A DNA stretch of 64,000 nt from Geodermatophilus obscurus DSM 43160 (GCF_000025345.1 NC_013757.1:1426001-1490000), one strand, 5' to 3'; shown: positions 7,803 to 16,771, counted from the stretch's first letter. A program made the numbers and translations. Notes: generated by a model from the letters alone, not told the origin.

Positions 7803-8921
7803 TCAGGTCGCGCGGGGTCCGGGGACGTTGGCCGGGTCGCCGGCGGGGTCGCGCTCGGGCCCGCCGGCCGGGCTCAGCAGCGGGCCGGGTGCACCCTCGC
7901 CGCGGCCGAGCGCGGCGACGAACTGGCGCAGCACGTCGTCGCCACTGTGGGCCGGCACCCAGTCCAGCAGCCGGCGGGCGCGGCTGCTGTCCAGCGCCGG
8001 CGCCTGGGTGCCGAGGTCGAGCCAGCCGGGCTCGGTCGGCACGAGGTGGGCGTGGAAGGCGGCCGACAATGCCGTCCGCAGTGCGATCGCCGGTACCGGC
8101 ACCCGCACCGAGCCGAGGGCGCGTGCCAGGGCGTCGGCGTCGAACGTCGGCTCGGCGGCCAGGTTGAACGGCCCTCCGGCCCGGCGGTCCAGCATCGCCA
8201 CCAGCGCGTCGGCGACGTCGTCGGCGTGCACGAACTGCACGCGCAGCGCGGGCAGCGGCAGCGGCAGCAGCTTGGCCACCTGGCCGGGCAGCAGCCGGGC
8301 GGCGCCGAACAGCAGCGGCCCGAGGAAGTACCGGCCGATCTCGCTGCTGGCCTCCGGCTGCAGCACCAGCGTCGGGCGCACGACGGTCAGCGTCGTCCCC
8401 TCCCGGGAGCCGAGCAGCTCGCGGACCACCAGCTCGGCCTGGGACTTGTCGCGGCTGTACTGGGAGCTCGGGATGCCGGTGACCGGCCAGTCCTCGGCGA
8501 CCTCCCGGTCCCCGCCGCCGGCGGCGTAGGCGCCGAGCGAGGACAGGTGCACGACGTGGCCCACGCCCGCGGCCGCGGCCGCGCGCGCCAGCCGGCGGGT
8601 GCCCTCGACGTTGACGCGGTGCAGCCGCTCCGGCTGCCGACCCGGCTGGATCGCCCAGGCCAGGTGGACGACGGCGTCGACGCCGTCGAGGAAGCGGGTG
8701 AGCTCGTGCTCGCTGCGGGTCTCGCCGAGGTCGGCCAGGTGCCACCGGACGCCGTCGTAGGGAGCGAGGCTCGGCGGCTGCCGCCGGGCCAGCCCCCGCA
8801 CCTCCGCGACGCCGCTGCCGGGCGCGGTGAGCCGGCGCAACAGCGCCGTCCCCACGTTGCCACTGGCGCCGGTGACGGCGATCTTCAGGCCCTGAAGGCG
8901 GTCGCGGGTGGGTTCAGCCAT
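7803..8921 (-). CDS. NAD-dependent epimerase/dehydratase (extended SDR)
   Basis: Encodes 372 residues. The Rossmann motif VTGASGNVGTALLRRL is near residue 17, with YSRDKSQAE as the Tyr-x-x-x-Lys catalytic pair and LSSLGAY carrying the catalytic Ser region. Typical extended-SDR C-terminal substrate segments follow (FVHADDVADALVAML). Related proteins act on nucleotide sugars, but many actinobacterial members have unknown substrates. The last 40 residues are Pro/Gly-rich and probably disordered. The frameshifted GNAT lies immediately downstream in the same direction. Confidence 0.86.
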   Translation of the reverse strand: MAEPTRDRLQGLKIAVTGASGNVGTALLRRLTAPGSGVAEVRGLARRQPPSLAPYDGVRWHLADLGETRSEHELTRFLDGVDAVVHLAWAIQPGRQPERLHRVNVEGTRRLARAAAAAGVGHVVHLSSLGAYAAGGGDREVAEDWPVTGIPSSQYSRDKSQAELVVRELLGSREGTTLTVVRPTLVLQPEASSEIGRYFLGPLLFGAARLLPGQVAKLLPLPLPALRVQFVHADDVADALVAMLDRRAGGPFNLAAEPTFDADALARALGSVRVPVPAIALRTALSAAFHAHLVPTEPGWLDLGTQAPALDSSRARRLLDWVPAHSGDDVLRQFVAALGRGEGAPGPLLSPAGGPERDPAGDPANVPGPRAT

Positions 8922-9130
8922 GTCCCGCCGCTACCCCCGCCGCGGCCGGTGTACCCGGCGTCTGCGGTCCGGAGTGCCGGGGGCGCAGCCGCAGGGACAC
9001 CAGCGCGACGAGCAGCAGCGCCCGGGCGGCCGCCCAGAACCCGGCGGGGTCCCCGCCGCCCCGACCAGGCGCGGCACCAGCAGGCTGCCCCCTTTGCACG
9101 GAGCTCTGCGCACGGCGGCCGGCAGCCCCT

Positions 9131-9193
9131 CGTGATCATCGGCAGATGGCTGGTCGACACGCCGAGCACGGCCGCCGCACGCCGATGATCACG
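9131..9193. repeat. Intergenic inverted repeat (13-bp arms)
   Basis: Perfect 13-bp arms CGTGATCATCGGC at 9131-9143 and its complement at 9181-9193 enclose about 37 bp. It sits between the epimerase promoter side and the 3' end of the MFS gene, so it may act as a terminator. The long loop and perfect arms also suit a small palindromic repeat unit like those at 52005 and 54909. The rest of 8922-9210 shows no gene. Confidence 0.55.
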
Positions 9194-9210
9194 GGGGCGC
9201 GGCGGGCGCG

Positions 9211-10548
9211 TCAGCCGACGGGGGTCTCCAGCGACTGGCCGCGGCGCTCCGGCAGCAGGCAGGCGGCCAGCGCGGCGACCACGAAGAAGGCGGCGAAGGT
9301 GCCGAACACCAGGCCGTTGCCGCCGGCGGTCAGCAGCGGGGGCACGCACAGCGGGGCGGCGATCGAGGCGAGGCGCCCGAAGCCTGCGGCGGCGCCGGCG
9401 CCGGTGGCCCGCAGTGCGGTCGGGTAGACCTCCGGCGTCACGGCGTAGACCGCGCCCCAGGCCCCCAGGTTGAAGAACGACAGCACCATGCCGGTGACCA
9501 GGACCGCGGTGTCGCCGGCGGCCACTGCGAACAGCCCGGCGCCGGCGGCGGAGCCGAGCAGGAACACCACCAGCGTCGGCCGGCGGCCCCACCGCTCGAT
9601 GAGCAGGGCCGCGGCGGCGTAGCCGGGCAGCTGGGCGAGCGTGATGAGCAGCGTGAAGCCGAACGAGCGCACCAGCGAGAAGCCCGAGGCGACCAGCAGC
9701 GTCGGCAGCCAGATGAAGGCGCCGTAGTAGGCGAAGTTGATGCCGAACCACACCGCCCACAGCGCCGCCGTCCGCCGGCGGGAGCCCACCGCCCACAGCG
9801 CGCCGGGTCGCGGTGCCGGCGTCGGCCGCGCCGGGGCCGACGGCACCGGGTCGACCCCGGCCGCCGACTCGAACCGGCGCACCGCGGCCTCGGCCTCGTC
9901 GGTCCGGCCACGCAGCTCCAGGAAGCGCACCGACTCCGGCAGCCCCCGGCGCACGACCACCGCGTACAGCGCGGGGACGGCGCCCAGCGCCAGCGCCCAC
10001 CGCCAGCCGTCGTCGCTGCCGGGGACGACGAGATAGCCGATCAGCGCCGCCAGCAGCCAGCCGACCGCCCAGAACGCCTCCAGCGCCACGACCACGCGGC
10101 CGCGCACCCGGGCCGGGGCGTACTCGCTGACCAGCGTCGAGGCGACCGGCAGCTCGGCGCCCAGCCCCAGCCCGATGAGGAAGCGGAACACCAGCAGCGA
10201 GGCCACCGACCACGCCAGCGCGGCGGCGCCGGTGGCCACGCCGAAGACCAGCAGGGTGAGTGCGAAGACCTGCCGCCGGCCGATGCGGTCGGCCAGCAGG
10301 CCGCCGAGCGTGGCGCCCAGCGCCATCCCGACGAAGCCGATGGAGCCGATCCAGGACAGCTCGGTCGGGGTCAGCGACCACTGGACGGCGAGCGCGGCCA
10401 TCACGAAGGAGATGAGGCCGACGTCCATCGCGTCCAGCGCCCAGCCCAGGCCGGAGCCCACCACGAGCCGGCCGTGCTCGCGGGTGAACGGCAGCCGGTC
10501 CAGCCGCTCCGCTCGGGTCGCCGAGGTGGTGGTCGCGTCGGATCTCAC
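9211..10548 (-). CDS. MFS transporter, possibly NiaP-like
   Basis: Encodes 445 residues from GTG 10548. It has 12 predicted membrane helices with a central loop around residues 205-245. Family signatures include GLGWALDAMDVGLISFVMAAL in helix 1 (quoted in two parts in the protein), LGGLLADRIGRRQVFA (MFS loop 2-3 motif), FRFLIGLGLGAELPVA and IERWGRRPTLV. The DAMDVGLISFV signature resembles niacin/aromatic-acid transporters (NiaP, AAHS type), so a small organic-acid substrate is a reasonable guess only. Longer in-frame sequence upstream of 10548 is low-complexity and excluded. The next minus gene upstream is a small lipoprotein. Confidence 0.86.
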   Translation of the reverse strand: MRSDATTTSATRAERLDRLPFTREHGRLVVGSGLGWALDAMDVGLISFVMAALAVQWSLTPTELSWIGSIGFVGMALGATLGGLLADRIGRRQVFALTLLVFGVATGAAALAWSVASLLVFRFLIGLGLGAELPVASTLVSEYAPARVRGRVVVALEAFWAVGWLLAALIGYLVVPGSDDGWRWALALGAVPALYAVVVRRGLPESVRFLELRGRTDEAEAAVRRFESAAGVDPVPSAPARPTPAPRPGALWAVGSRRRTAALWAVWFGINFAYYGAFIWLPTLLVASGFSLVRSFGFTLLITLAQLPGYAAAALLIERWGRRPTLVVFLLGSAAGAGLFAVAAGDTAVLVTGMVLSFFNLGAWGAVYAVTPEVYPTALRATGAGAAAGFGRLASIAAPLCVPPLLTAGGNGLVFGTFAAFFVVAALAACLLPERRGQSLETPVG

Positions 10549-10595
10549 GGGCGGGCGCCGTACCCCGCGCCGTCGGCGGTCACGCGGCGGGCGGG

Positions 10596-10781
10596 TCAGC
10601 CGTCGTTGTCCTGGTCGGTGTCCCCGACCTCCTCCTCGACCTCGTTGCCGGCGTCCTCGACCTCCTGCTCGACGCCGTCGTCCACGACGTCGGAGCCGCA
10701 CGCGGCGGTGGTGAACGAGGTCGCGGCGAGGGCGACGCCGGCGGCGGCGAGGCGCCAGCGGCGGGTGCGGGTGGTCGTCAC
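10596..10781 (-). CDS. Small acidic putative lipoprotein
   Basis: Encodes 61 residues from GTG 10781, with a GGGAG ribosome-binding site about 7 bases upstream. The N-terminus is TRTRRW followed by a hydrophobic helix and FTTAACG, which resembles a lipobox with Cys about residue 28. The mature part is almost entirely Asp/Glu/Val/Asn (DVVDDGVEQEVEDAGNEVEE...), so a short, highly acidic surface lipoprotein is likely. No function is recognisable. It lies 48 bp upstream of the MFS gene on the same strand. Confidence 0.6.
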   Translation of the reverse strand: MTTTRTRRWRLAAAGVALAATSFTTAACGSDVVDDGVEQEVEDAGNEVEEEVGDTDQDNDG

Positions 10782-10869
10782 GGGGTGCTCCCGGGGGTCG
10801 GCTGCGGACGGGTCCCGGGTGTGCCCGGGGGAGGCGCACTCCATGCGGCAGCGGGCTACGGTCGCGGTC

Positions 10870-11269
10870 GTGACGGGACAGCTCGCGGTAGTCAAGGCCT
10901 GGCTGCACGCGGTGGACCGGGCCGACGCCGCGGCCGCCATGGCGCTGTGCGCGCCGGACCTGGAGGTCGTCGGGGCCGCGGGGCAGCGTGCGGGGCCGTG
11001 AGGTGCTGGGACCGTGGCTGGCGCGGGCCGGGTTCCGCGCCCGCCCGCTGCGCTGGTTCTGCGGTGCCGGCGGGGACGTCGTCGTCGAGCAGGACGCCAC
11101 CTGGGCAGACCCGGCGACGGGTGCCGAGCGCGGCCGGGCCGTCGTCGCCGCGCGGGTCCTGGTGACCGACGGCGTCATCACCCGCTTCCAGCGCCACGAC
11201 AACGGCCTGCCCACCGCGCTCGCCGCAGCGGGGCTGCGGGAGTCCGACGAGGTGACCGCGCGGGGCTGA
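10870..11269 (+). pseudogene. Frameshifted SnoaL/NTF2-like protein
   Basis: GTG 10870 opens VTGQLAVVKAWLHAVDRAD, a typical SnoaL/NTF2-like first helix, continuing to PDLEVVG and then stopping at 11001. A second frame carries PRGSVRGREVLGPWLARAGF and runs to 11269 with the expected beta-strands (VVEQDATW, VLVTDGVITRFQRHD). One extra G in the GGGG run near 10972 explains the break. Intact, it would be about 132 residues, the usual family length. It is either a recent pseudogene or a base-call error. Confidence 0.7.
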
Positions 11270-11289
11270 CCGGCAGCGGGCAGCGCCCG

Positions 11290-12123
11290 TCAGCCGTGGG
11301 CGCGCACGTGCTCGGTGACCAGCTCGGCGACCCGGTCGGGCGCCAGCTCGGGGATGAAGTGCGGGAGGCCCTCGAGCACCTCGAGCCGGTAGGGAGCGTC
11401 GACGAACCGCCGGGTCTGCTCGGTCGCGGTGCGGCCGAGGGCGAAGTCGCGGGTGCTCCACAGGTGCAGCGTCGGCACGCGCACCGTGCCGACCGGGTCG
11501 CGGGCGTCCAGGGGCAGCGCGCGGTACCAGGCCAGGGCGGTGCTGAGTGCGCCCGGTTCCTGCATCCGCCGCACGTAGTGCTCGGAGAGCTCGGGCGACA
11601 GGCCGCTGGTCAGCAGCACCCGGCGCAGCGCCGCGCCGTCCCCGGCCAGCAGCAGCCGCTCGGGCAGCACCGGCAGCTGGAACAGCCCCATGTACCACGA
11701 GCGCAGCGCCTGGTCGCTGGTGACGAAGGCCCTGGCCATCGCCGCCGGGTGCGGCACCGACAGCGCGGTCAGCGTGCGGACCCGCTCGGGGTGCCAGGCG
11801 GCGAGCGCCCACCCGACGATGCCGCCCCAGTCGTGCCCGACGACGTGCGCGCTGCCCAGCTCGGCGGCGTCGAGCAGCGCCAGGACGTCGGCGGTCAGCT
11901 CCCGCAGCCGGTAGGCCGCGCGGCCCGACGGCCGGGCGCCGGGGGAGTAGCCCCGCTGGTCGGCGGCCAGGGTGCGCAGCCCGGTGCCGTGCAGCCGGTC
12001 GGCCACGGCGGTGAAGGAGGCGGCGTCCTGCGGGAAGCCGTGCAGCAGGACGACCGGTTCGCCGTCGGCCGGGCCGCCGTCCCGGACGTCGAAGACCAGA
12101 CCGTCGCGCGTGAAGCTGTCCAC
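11290..12123 (-). CDS. Alpha/beta hydrolase, epoxide-hydrolase-like
   Basis: Encodes 277 residues. VVLLHGFPQDAASF gives the HGxP oxyanion motif. The nucleophile elbow is VVGHDWGGIVG, with Asp instead of Ser, as in epoxide hydrolases and haloalkane dehalogenases. The catalytic His is in GLPHFIPELAPDRV. The cap region contains Tyr/Trp residues (SWYMGLFQLP) of the kind that polarise an epoxide. Predicted cytosolic hydrolase; epoxide versus halide specificity cannot be decided by eye. It is divergent from the idi gene across about 130 bp. Confidence 0.87.
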   Translation of the reverse strand: MDSFTRDGLVFDVRDGGPADGEPVVLLHGFPQDAASFTAVADRLHGTGLRTLAADQRGYSPGARPSGRAAYRLRELTADVLALLDAAELGSAHVVGHDWGGIVGWALAAWHPERVRTLTALSVPHPAAMARAFVTSDQALRSWYMGLFQLPVLPERLLLAGDGAALRRVLLTSGLSPELSEHYVRRMQEPGALSTALAWYRALPLDARDPVGTVRVPTLHLWSTRDFALGRTATEQTRRFVDAPYRLEVLEGLPHFIPELAPDRVAELVTEHVRAHG

Positions 12124-12254
12124 CCCGGCACGGTGCCTGGTGCTCCGGTGCGCCGCCAGTCGGTCCCGGTGGTCGCCGCTCCGCCGCGCCCCGTGAGGAC
12201 GGTGACGGCCAGGTCGGATCGCCGGTGGTGGCCCGGCAGGTCGACAATGGACGA

Positions 12255-12797
12255 GTGACGGCCTCGGAGGAGCTCATCGTCCTGCTCGACGACGACGGGA
12301 CGGCGATCGGCGCGATGCCCAAGCCGCTGGTGCACCACGGCGAGACGCCGCTGCACCGGGCCTTCTCGGCGTACCTGTTCGACGAGGCCGGCCGGCTGCT
12401 GGTCACCCGCCGCGCGGAGGGGAAGCAGACCTTCCCGGGCATGTGGACCAACACCGTCTGCGGCCACCCCGGCCCCGGTGAGGACGACGCCGCGGCGATC
12501 GCCCGCCGCGCCGCCTTCGAGCTGGGCCTGCAGGTCGACGAGCTGCGCCCGGCGCTGCCCGGATACCGCTACCGCGCGGAGTTCCGCGGCGTCGTGGAGA
12601 ACGAGGTTTGCCCGGTCTACCTGGGCCGCTTCGCCGGCACCCCGGCGCCGGACCCCGGCGAGGTCGGCGAGTGGGAGCTGCTGGACTGGGCGACCTTCCG
12701 CGAGCGGCAGGAGACCCAGGACCCCGACGCCTGGTCACCGTGGTGCCGCGAGCAGGCCCGCCTCATCGAGGAGGCGGGGCTGGTCCCGGTCGGCTGA
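12255..12797 (+). CDS. idi: Isopentenyl-diphosphate delta-isomerase, type 1
   Basis: Encodes 180 residues from GTG 12255. It is a Nudix-fold enzyme interconverting IPP and DMAPP in isoprenoid biosynthesis. The catalytic Cys is in WTNTVCGHPGPGE and the catalytic Glu in VVENEVCPVYLG. The substrate-binding FDEAGRLLVTRRAEGKQTFPG segment and C-terminal SPWCREQARL are characteristic. Length matches bacterial type 1 enzymes. No other isoprenoid gene is adjacent. Confidence 0.95.
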   Translation: MTASEELIVLLDDDGTAIGAMPKPLVHHGETPLHRAFSAYLFDEAGRLLVTRRAEGKQTFPGMWTNTVCGHPGPGEDDAAAIARRAAFELGLQVDELRPALPGYRYRAEFRGVVENEVCPVYLGRFAGTPAPDPGEVGEWELLDWATFRERQETQDPDAWSPWCREQARLIEEAGLVPVG

Positions 12798-12811
12798 CCG
12801 TCCGGCCCGCA

Positions 12812-13426
12812 TCAGAGCACCGAGAAGCCCGCGGGGAGGCCGGTCCGGCCGGTGAGGGCGAGGAGGAGCGGGCCGGCGAGGCCCTCGGAGGAGCCGAGGT
12901 CGGCGACCAGCCGCAGTGCCTGCGACGCAGCCGTCGCCGGGACGTCCAGGGGCGCCCCCAGTGCAGTGGCGAGGTCCGCGGTGTGGACCGCCAGCTCGAA
13001 CGTGCGCGTGGGCAGGTAGTCCGCCAGCCGCATGCCACCCGCGATCGTCGTCACCAGCTCCGTGCCCTTCCGGGCCTCGACGAGCGGGAGCACGCGCCCG
13101 GCGATCTCCGCCACGGCGGCTGTCGGGTCACTGCCCAGGGCGGCCCCGGCGTCCCGTCCGCGCGCCGCGACAGCCGGATCGGCGGCCACTGCGCGCGTCG
13201 CACGGAAGTAGTCACCGGCCGAGGCCACCTCGACGGTCGCGGCGGGGCGGGCGAGGTAGGTCTCCACCGTCAGGAGCGAGCGGCTCGTGTGGCCCACGAG
13301 GGCGCGGACGTCCCACTCGCCCAGGGCGGGCCGGGACCACCGGTCGCCGACGAGGGCGGCCGTCCGGACGAACCACTGCGCGGCGTCGGCGAACGCCCGC
13401 CGCGAGTCGTCCCACGCGACGTCCAT
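12812..13426 (-). CDS. Maleylpyruvate isomerase N-terminal/DinB-fold protein
   Basis: Encodes 204 residues from ATG 13426. The helical-bundle start (WDDSRRAFADAAQWFVRTAALVGDRW...LGEWDVRALVGHTSRSL) contains the GEWDVRALVGH segment, with the metal-binding His typical of mycothiol-dependent DinB-fold proteins. A second cluster, TFELAVHTADLATALG, supplies another His. Family members are mycothiol-dependent enzymes or uncharacterised proteins, so a thiol-transfer or isomerase role is only suggested. Convergent with idi at a 14-bp distance. Confidence 0.78.
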   Translation of the reverse strand: MDVAWDDSRRAFADAAQWFVRTAALVGDRWSRPALGEWDVRALVGHTSRSLLTVETYLARPAATVEVASAGDYFRATRAVAADPAVAARGRDAGAALGSDPTAAVAEIAGRVLPLVEARKGTELVTTIAGGMRLADYLPTRTFELAVHTADLATALGAPLDVPATAASQALRLVADLGSSEGLAGPLLLALTGRTGLPAGFSVL

Positions 13427-13603
13427 GCGGGCGACGCTAGCCCCGACGCGGCCGGGCGCGGACAGGCCGCGGACGGCGGATGCGGCGCGCATCGCGAGAC
13501 GCCGAGCACGGCCGGTGACCGTCGGGGCGCGGACGGTACCGGCCACTCGGGGGCCTCGTGTCGGTGCCCGGGCGGACACGTGTCCCTCCCTAGCGTCCGC
13601 CGC

Positions 13604-14419
13604 ATGGAGCGCCGACGGTTCCTCCTCTTCCTCGCCGCGGGGCTGGCCGGCACGGCCGTGGGCCGTGGCACGGTCGGCCTCGTCGACCCCACGCGGGCGC
13701 CGATGAGCACCGCCGCGGCGGCCGAACCGGCGAGCGCGCCCGCGCTGCCCGGCGTGCTGCCCACGCCGACGGGGGTGGTGGACCGGCTGCCCGGTGAGGG
13801 CACCTCGCTGGCGCTGACCCTCGACGACGGCACCAGCTCGGAGGTCGTCGGGTCGGTCTGCCGGTTCGCCGAGGACTCCGGCGTCCGGCTGACCCTCTTC
13901 CCCAACGGCCGCTACTCCTCCTGGGAGGAGAACGCCGACCGGCTGCAGCCGCTCGTCGACTCCGGACAGGTCGCGCTGGGCAACCACACCTGGTCGCACC
14001 CGGACCTGACCACCCTCTCCGAGGACGGGATCGCCGAGGAGATCGGCCGCAACCGGGACTGGATCGAGAGCACCTTCGGCGTCCGGACGCCGTTCATGCG
14101 CCCGCCCTTCGGGTCGCACGACGACCGGGTCGACCGGATCAGCGCCGACCTCGGGCACCCGACGATCGTCATGTGGAACGGCACGCTGGAGGACAACCGG
14201 CTGCTCACCCCGGCCGAGCTCATGGCCGCCGCGCGCGAGTGGTTCACCGCGCAGGCGGTCATCGTGGGCCACGTCAACCAGCCGACGATCACCACCGTCT
14301 ACGACGAGCTGCTGGAACTGATCGCCGAGCGCGGGCTGCAGACGGTGACGCTCGCCGACGTGTGGAGCACGGGCCTGGGCGGGGTTCGGACGGCGTCCGG
14401 GAGGGCGGCCACTGCGTGA
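13604..14419 (+). CDS. Polysaccharide deacetylase (NodB homology domain)
   Basis: Encodes 271 residues. The N-terminus MERRRFLLFLAAGLAG is a twin-arginine-like or Sec signal, followed by an Ala/Pro linker. The NodB domain begins about residue 65: LALTLDDGTSSE (motif 1, catalytic and metal Asp), NHTWSHPDL (His-x-x-x-His metal motif), RPPFGSHDDR (motif 3) and IVGHVN (motif 5 His). Predicted extracellular carbohydrate esterase family 4 enzyme removing N-acetyl groups from peptidoglycan or another glycan. The family's fourth motif is weakly recognisable (VMWNGTLED). Confidence 0.88.
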   Translation: MERRRFLLFLAAGLAGTAVGRGTVGLVDPTRAPMSTAAAAEPASAPALPGVLPTPTGVVDRLPGEGTSLALTLDDGTSSEVVGSVCRFAEDSGVRLTLFPNGRYSSWEENADRLQPLVDSGQVALGNHTWSHPDLTTLSEDGIAEEIGRNRDWIESTFGVRTPFMRPPFGSHDDRVDRISADLGHPTIVMWNGTLEDNRLLTPAELMAAAREWFTAQAVIVGHVNQPTITTVYDELLELIAERGLQTVTLADVWSTGLGGVRTASGRAATA

Positions 14420-14493
14420 TCGTCCGACCTGCGACGGGCGGCCGCATCCACCAGGCTGGTCGGCGACATCCCGATCGACAGACGGAGGAGCGG

Positions 14494-15273
14494 ATGGCCG
14501 ACAGCAGGGCGTTGCAGGGACGGGTCGCCCTCGTCACGGGCGGCGCGAGCGGACTGGGCCGGGCCACCTGCGTGGCACTGGCCGAGGCCGGTGCGCACGT
14601 GGCGATCGCCGACATCGACCCGGCCGGCAGTGAGGCGACGTCGAAGCTGGTGGCCGACGCGGGCGGGTCGGCGGAGGTCGTCGCGCTCGACGTGACCGAG
14701 GACGCGAGCCGCCGCGCGGTGGTGCAGCAGCTCTTCGACGTGCACGGCGACGCCTTCGACGTCCTGGCCAACGTCGCCGGCATCGACCGGCCCGGCTACA
14801 TCACCGACATCGACCTCGCGGACTACCAGCGGGTGCAGGCGGTCAACTGCGAGGGGCCGGTCTTCCTGACCAGCGAGTTCATGAAGCGGGTGCAGCACCT
14901 GCCGGAGGGCCGCACCGCCGACGTGGTGCACATCGTGAGCCTGTCGGCGATCACCTCGGGCAGCGGCGCGATCGCCTACAACGGCTCCAAGGCCGGGTTC
15001 CTCAATGCCACCAGGTGCATCCAGCGGGAGCTGCGCGAGAAGGCGGTGCGCGGTGCGGACGGCGTCGAGCGGCCCTTCCCGTGCCGCGTGCAGGCGGTCA
15101 TCCCCGCGGCGATGGACACGCCGATGATGGAGCAGTGGGGCATCCCGGCCCACCTGATGATGCCGCCGTCGGCGGTCGCGCAGATGGTGCGCTACCTGGT
15201 GACGCTGCACCCGGCGGCCTTCGTGCCGGAGATGCAGATCATGCCGCGCCTGGAACCCAACTTCCCCCGATGA
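14494..15273 (+). CDS. Short-chain dehydrogenase/reductase
   Basis: Encodes 259 residues from ATG 14494, with a strong GGAGGAG site about 6 bases upstream. The cofactor motif VTGGASGLGRATCVAL, the NVAG motif (LANVAGIDRPG), catalytic Ser (SLSAITSG) and AYNGSKAGF as the Tyr-x-x-x-Lys pair are all present. Asp at the end of beta-2 (IADID) suggests NAD rather than NADP. Classical SDR length. The substrate is unknown. Confidence 0.9.
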   Translation: MADSRALQGRVALVTGGASGLGRATCVALAEAGAHVAIADIDPAGSEATSKLVADAGGSAEVVALDVTEDASRRAVVQQLFDVHGDAFDVLANVAGIDRPGYITDIDLADYQRVQAVNCEGPVFLTSEFMKRVQHLPEGRTADVVHIVSLSAITSGSGAIAYNGSKAGFLNATRCIQRELREKAVRGADGVERPFPCRVQAVIPAAMDTPMMEQWGIPAHLMMPPSAVAQMVRYLVTLHPAAFVPEMQIMPRLEPNFPR

Positions 15274-15329
15274 CCGGAGCGCAGCCGGACCTCCCGCGCT
15301 GACCCGGCACCCGTCCCGAGGAGACGACG

Positions 15330-15611
15330 ATGACCAGCCCGGACGACCCCACACCCGACTCGGCCATGGCCAGCGGGTCGGACGCCGGTGAGCCGGGGGA
15401 GCACCTCGGGCCTGCTGACCTGACCGACGACGAGCGCCGGGTGCTCGAGGAACTCGAGCGGGACGCCCCGGGCGACCGGGAGGACGACCTCGCCGACGAC
15501 GCCGTCGTGCGCGCGGCCGAGGACGAGGCGCCGCTGCCGGGTGAGGGCGGCGACCAGGGTGACGGGCTCAGCGCCCGGTTCAGCTCCCTGCCCGGGGAGG
15601 ACGAGCGCTGA
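15330..15611 (+). CDS. Small acidic hypothetical protein
   Basis: Encodes 93 residues with a GAGGAGACG ribosome-binding site before ATG 15330. The composition is dominated by Asp, Glu, Gly and Pro, with one predicted helix (LTDDERRVLEELERD). No cysteine, signal or membrane segment is present. It is probably an intrinsically disordered soluble protein. I recognise no family. It follows the SDR gene by 56 bp in the same direction and may share its transcript. Confidence 0.55.
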   Translation: MTSPDDPTPDSAMASGSDAGEPGEHLGPADLTDDERRVLEELERDAPGDREDDLADDAVVRAAEDEAPLPGEGGDQGDGLSARFSSLPGEDER

Positions 15612-15790
15612 CGCCGTGACGCCGGTGTCCGGGCAGCCGGGTCACAACGTGTCCTCCCCGCAGGCGGAGCAGCGGAGGTCGACCAGCCCGTTGTCCGTAC
15701 GCCGGTCTGGGTACCCGCTCCAGCGGCGGTCGTCCGACCGCCGGCCGCGAGCCTGCCCCGTGCGTGCGTGGGGCTACGGAGGACAGACCA

Positions 15791-16198
15791 GTGACCGTTG
15801 CCAGCCAGATGCTCGAGACCTACCCCGCCGACCTCGGGGGCATCGACCGGCAGAAGCTTGCCGCCTGCATCGAGGCCTGCTTCGAGTGCGCCCAGTCGTG
15901 CACCGCCTGCGCGGACGCCTGTCTGAGCGAGGAGATGGTCGACCAGTTGCGGACGTGCATCCGCACCAACCTCGACTGCGCCGACGTCTGCGACACCACC
16001 GGCCGGGTGCTCTCCCGGCACACCGGCTACGACGCCAACCTGACCCGCGCCGTCCTCGAGGCCTGCGCCGCGGCCTGCAAGGCCTGCGGCGACGAGTGCG
16101 CGGGCCACGCCGAGATGCACGAGCACTGCCGCATCTGCGCCGAGGCCTGCCGGCGCTGCCAGAGCGCCTGCCGGGAGCTCATCGACTCCCTCGGCTGA
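15791..16198 (+). CDS. Four-helix-bundle copper-binding protein (Csp/DUF326)
   Basis: Encodes 135 residues from GTG 15791, with GGAGGA 7 bases upstream. Repeated Cys-x-x-Cys and Cys-x-x-x-Cys patterns line the helices (IEACFECAQSCTACADACL, CIRTNLDCADVC, EACAAACKACGDEC, HCRICAEACRRCQSAC), about 17 cysteines in all. This is the signature of Csp-type copper-storage proteins and DUF326, in which Cys thiolates inside a four-helix bundle bind many Cu(I) ions. No signal peptide is seen, so a cytosolic Csp3-like role is likely. A strong terminator follows. Confidence 0.9.
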   Translation: MTVASQMLETYPADLGGIDRQKLAACIEACFECAQSCTACADACLSEEMVDQLRTCIRTNLDCADVCDTTGRVLSRHTGYDANLTRAVLEACAAACKACGDECAGHAEMHEHCRICAEACRRCQSACRELIDSLG

Positions 16199-16222
16199 GC
16201 GCGGGCCGGGCCCGGGTGGCAC

Positions 16223-16263
16223 CAGGAGGCCGGACGGCGTGCGTCACGGCGTCCGGCCTCCTG
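16223..16263. terminator. Rho-independent-type hairpin
   Basis: Perfect 14-bp arms CAGGAGGCCGGACG (16223-16236) and its complement (16250-16263) follow the copper-binding protein by 25 bp. No U-run is present, as is common in high-GC actinobacteria. It is a convincing terminator and marks the left edge of the mosaic region. Confidence 0.72.
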
Positions 16264-16454
16264 CTGGCGCCGCCGTCCTGGTGCAGCCCGTCACACGACG
16301 GCGCAGGACTCGTGGTGTCCGGCAGTGGCTCGGCACGAACGACCCCGGAGCCAGGCGGTCGGCGGAGCTGCTGACCCTCGACACGCCGCACGAGCGCGCT
16401 GAGCCGACCGGGCCAGGGCCCGTGCGTGGCCGCCCCGCGGCCGGCAGGCCGCGG

Positions 16455-16727
16455 TCATGCCCTCGCGCGGGCGTGAGTGGTGACCGTGCCACCGCCGACC
16501 AGGGTGCGCTCGTCGGTTATCTCGAAGGGCAGCGCAGTGGCATGGTCGGCGGCGATGACCGGGATGCCGGCGCCGACCACCACGGGGTAGCGCTTGACGA
16601 CCAATTCGTCGATCTCATCCAGCAGTGCTCCGGCCAGCCTGCCTCCGCCGGCCAGCCAGATCCCGGCGCCGTCCTCCTGCTTCAGCTGGCGAACCAGGCC
16701 GAGGGGGTCGGGAAACTCCTCCCTGCG
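16455..16727 (-). pseudogene. Dihydrofolate-reductase-family C-terminal fragment
   Basis: About 90 residues correspond to the C-terminal half of RibD-C/DHFR-family reductases: EEFPDPLGLVRQLKQEDGAGIWL..., GGGRLAGALLDEIDELVV, KRYPVVVGAGIP. The N-terminal half, including the cofactor-binding start, is missing. Homology ends just before the promoter of the divergent TetR gene at about 16740. The stop at 16455 is probably original. A complete relative of this family is at 41544-42107. The gene was likely truncated by the rearrangement that placed the TetR gene beside it. Confidence 0.75.
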
Positions 16728-16771
16728 GACGCCCCGGACGGGCTGCCCGCAACCACTACAGGCACAGTAGT

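Noticed and set aside
9429-11214. Long frames extending the MFS gene upstream or covering it in other frames
   Set aside because: Extension residues are low-complexity; the GTG at 10548 gives the family's normal length.
15330-16198. Prophage or plasmid origin in the window
   Set aside because: No phage structural genes, integrase, replication initiator or iteron-like repeats are seen.
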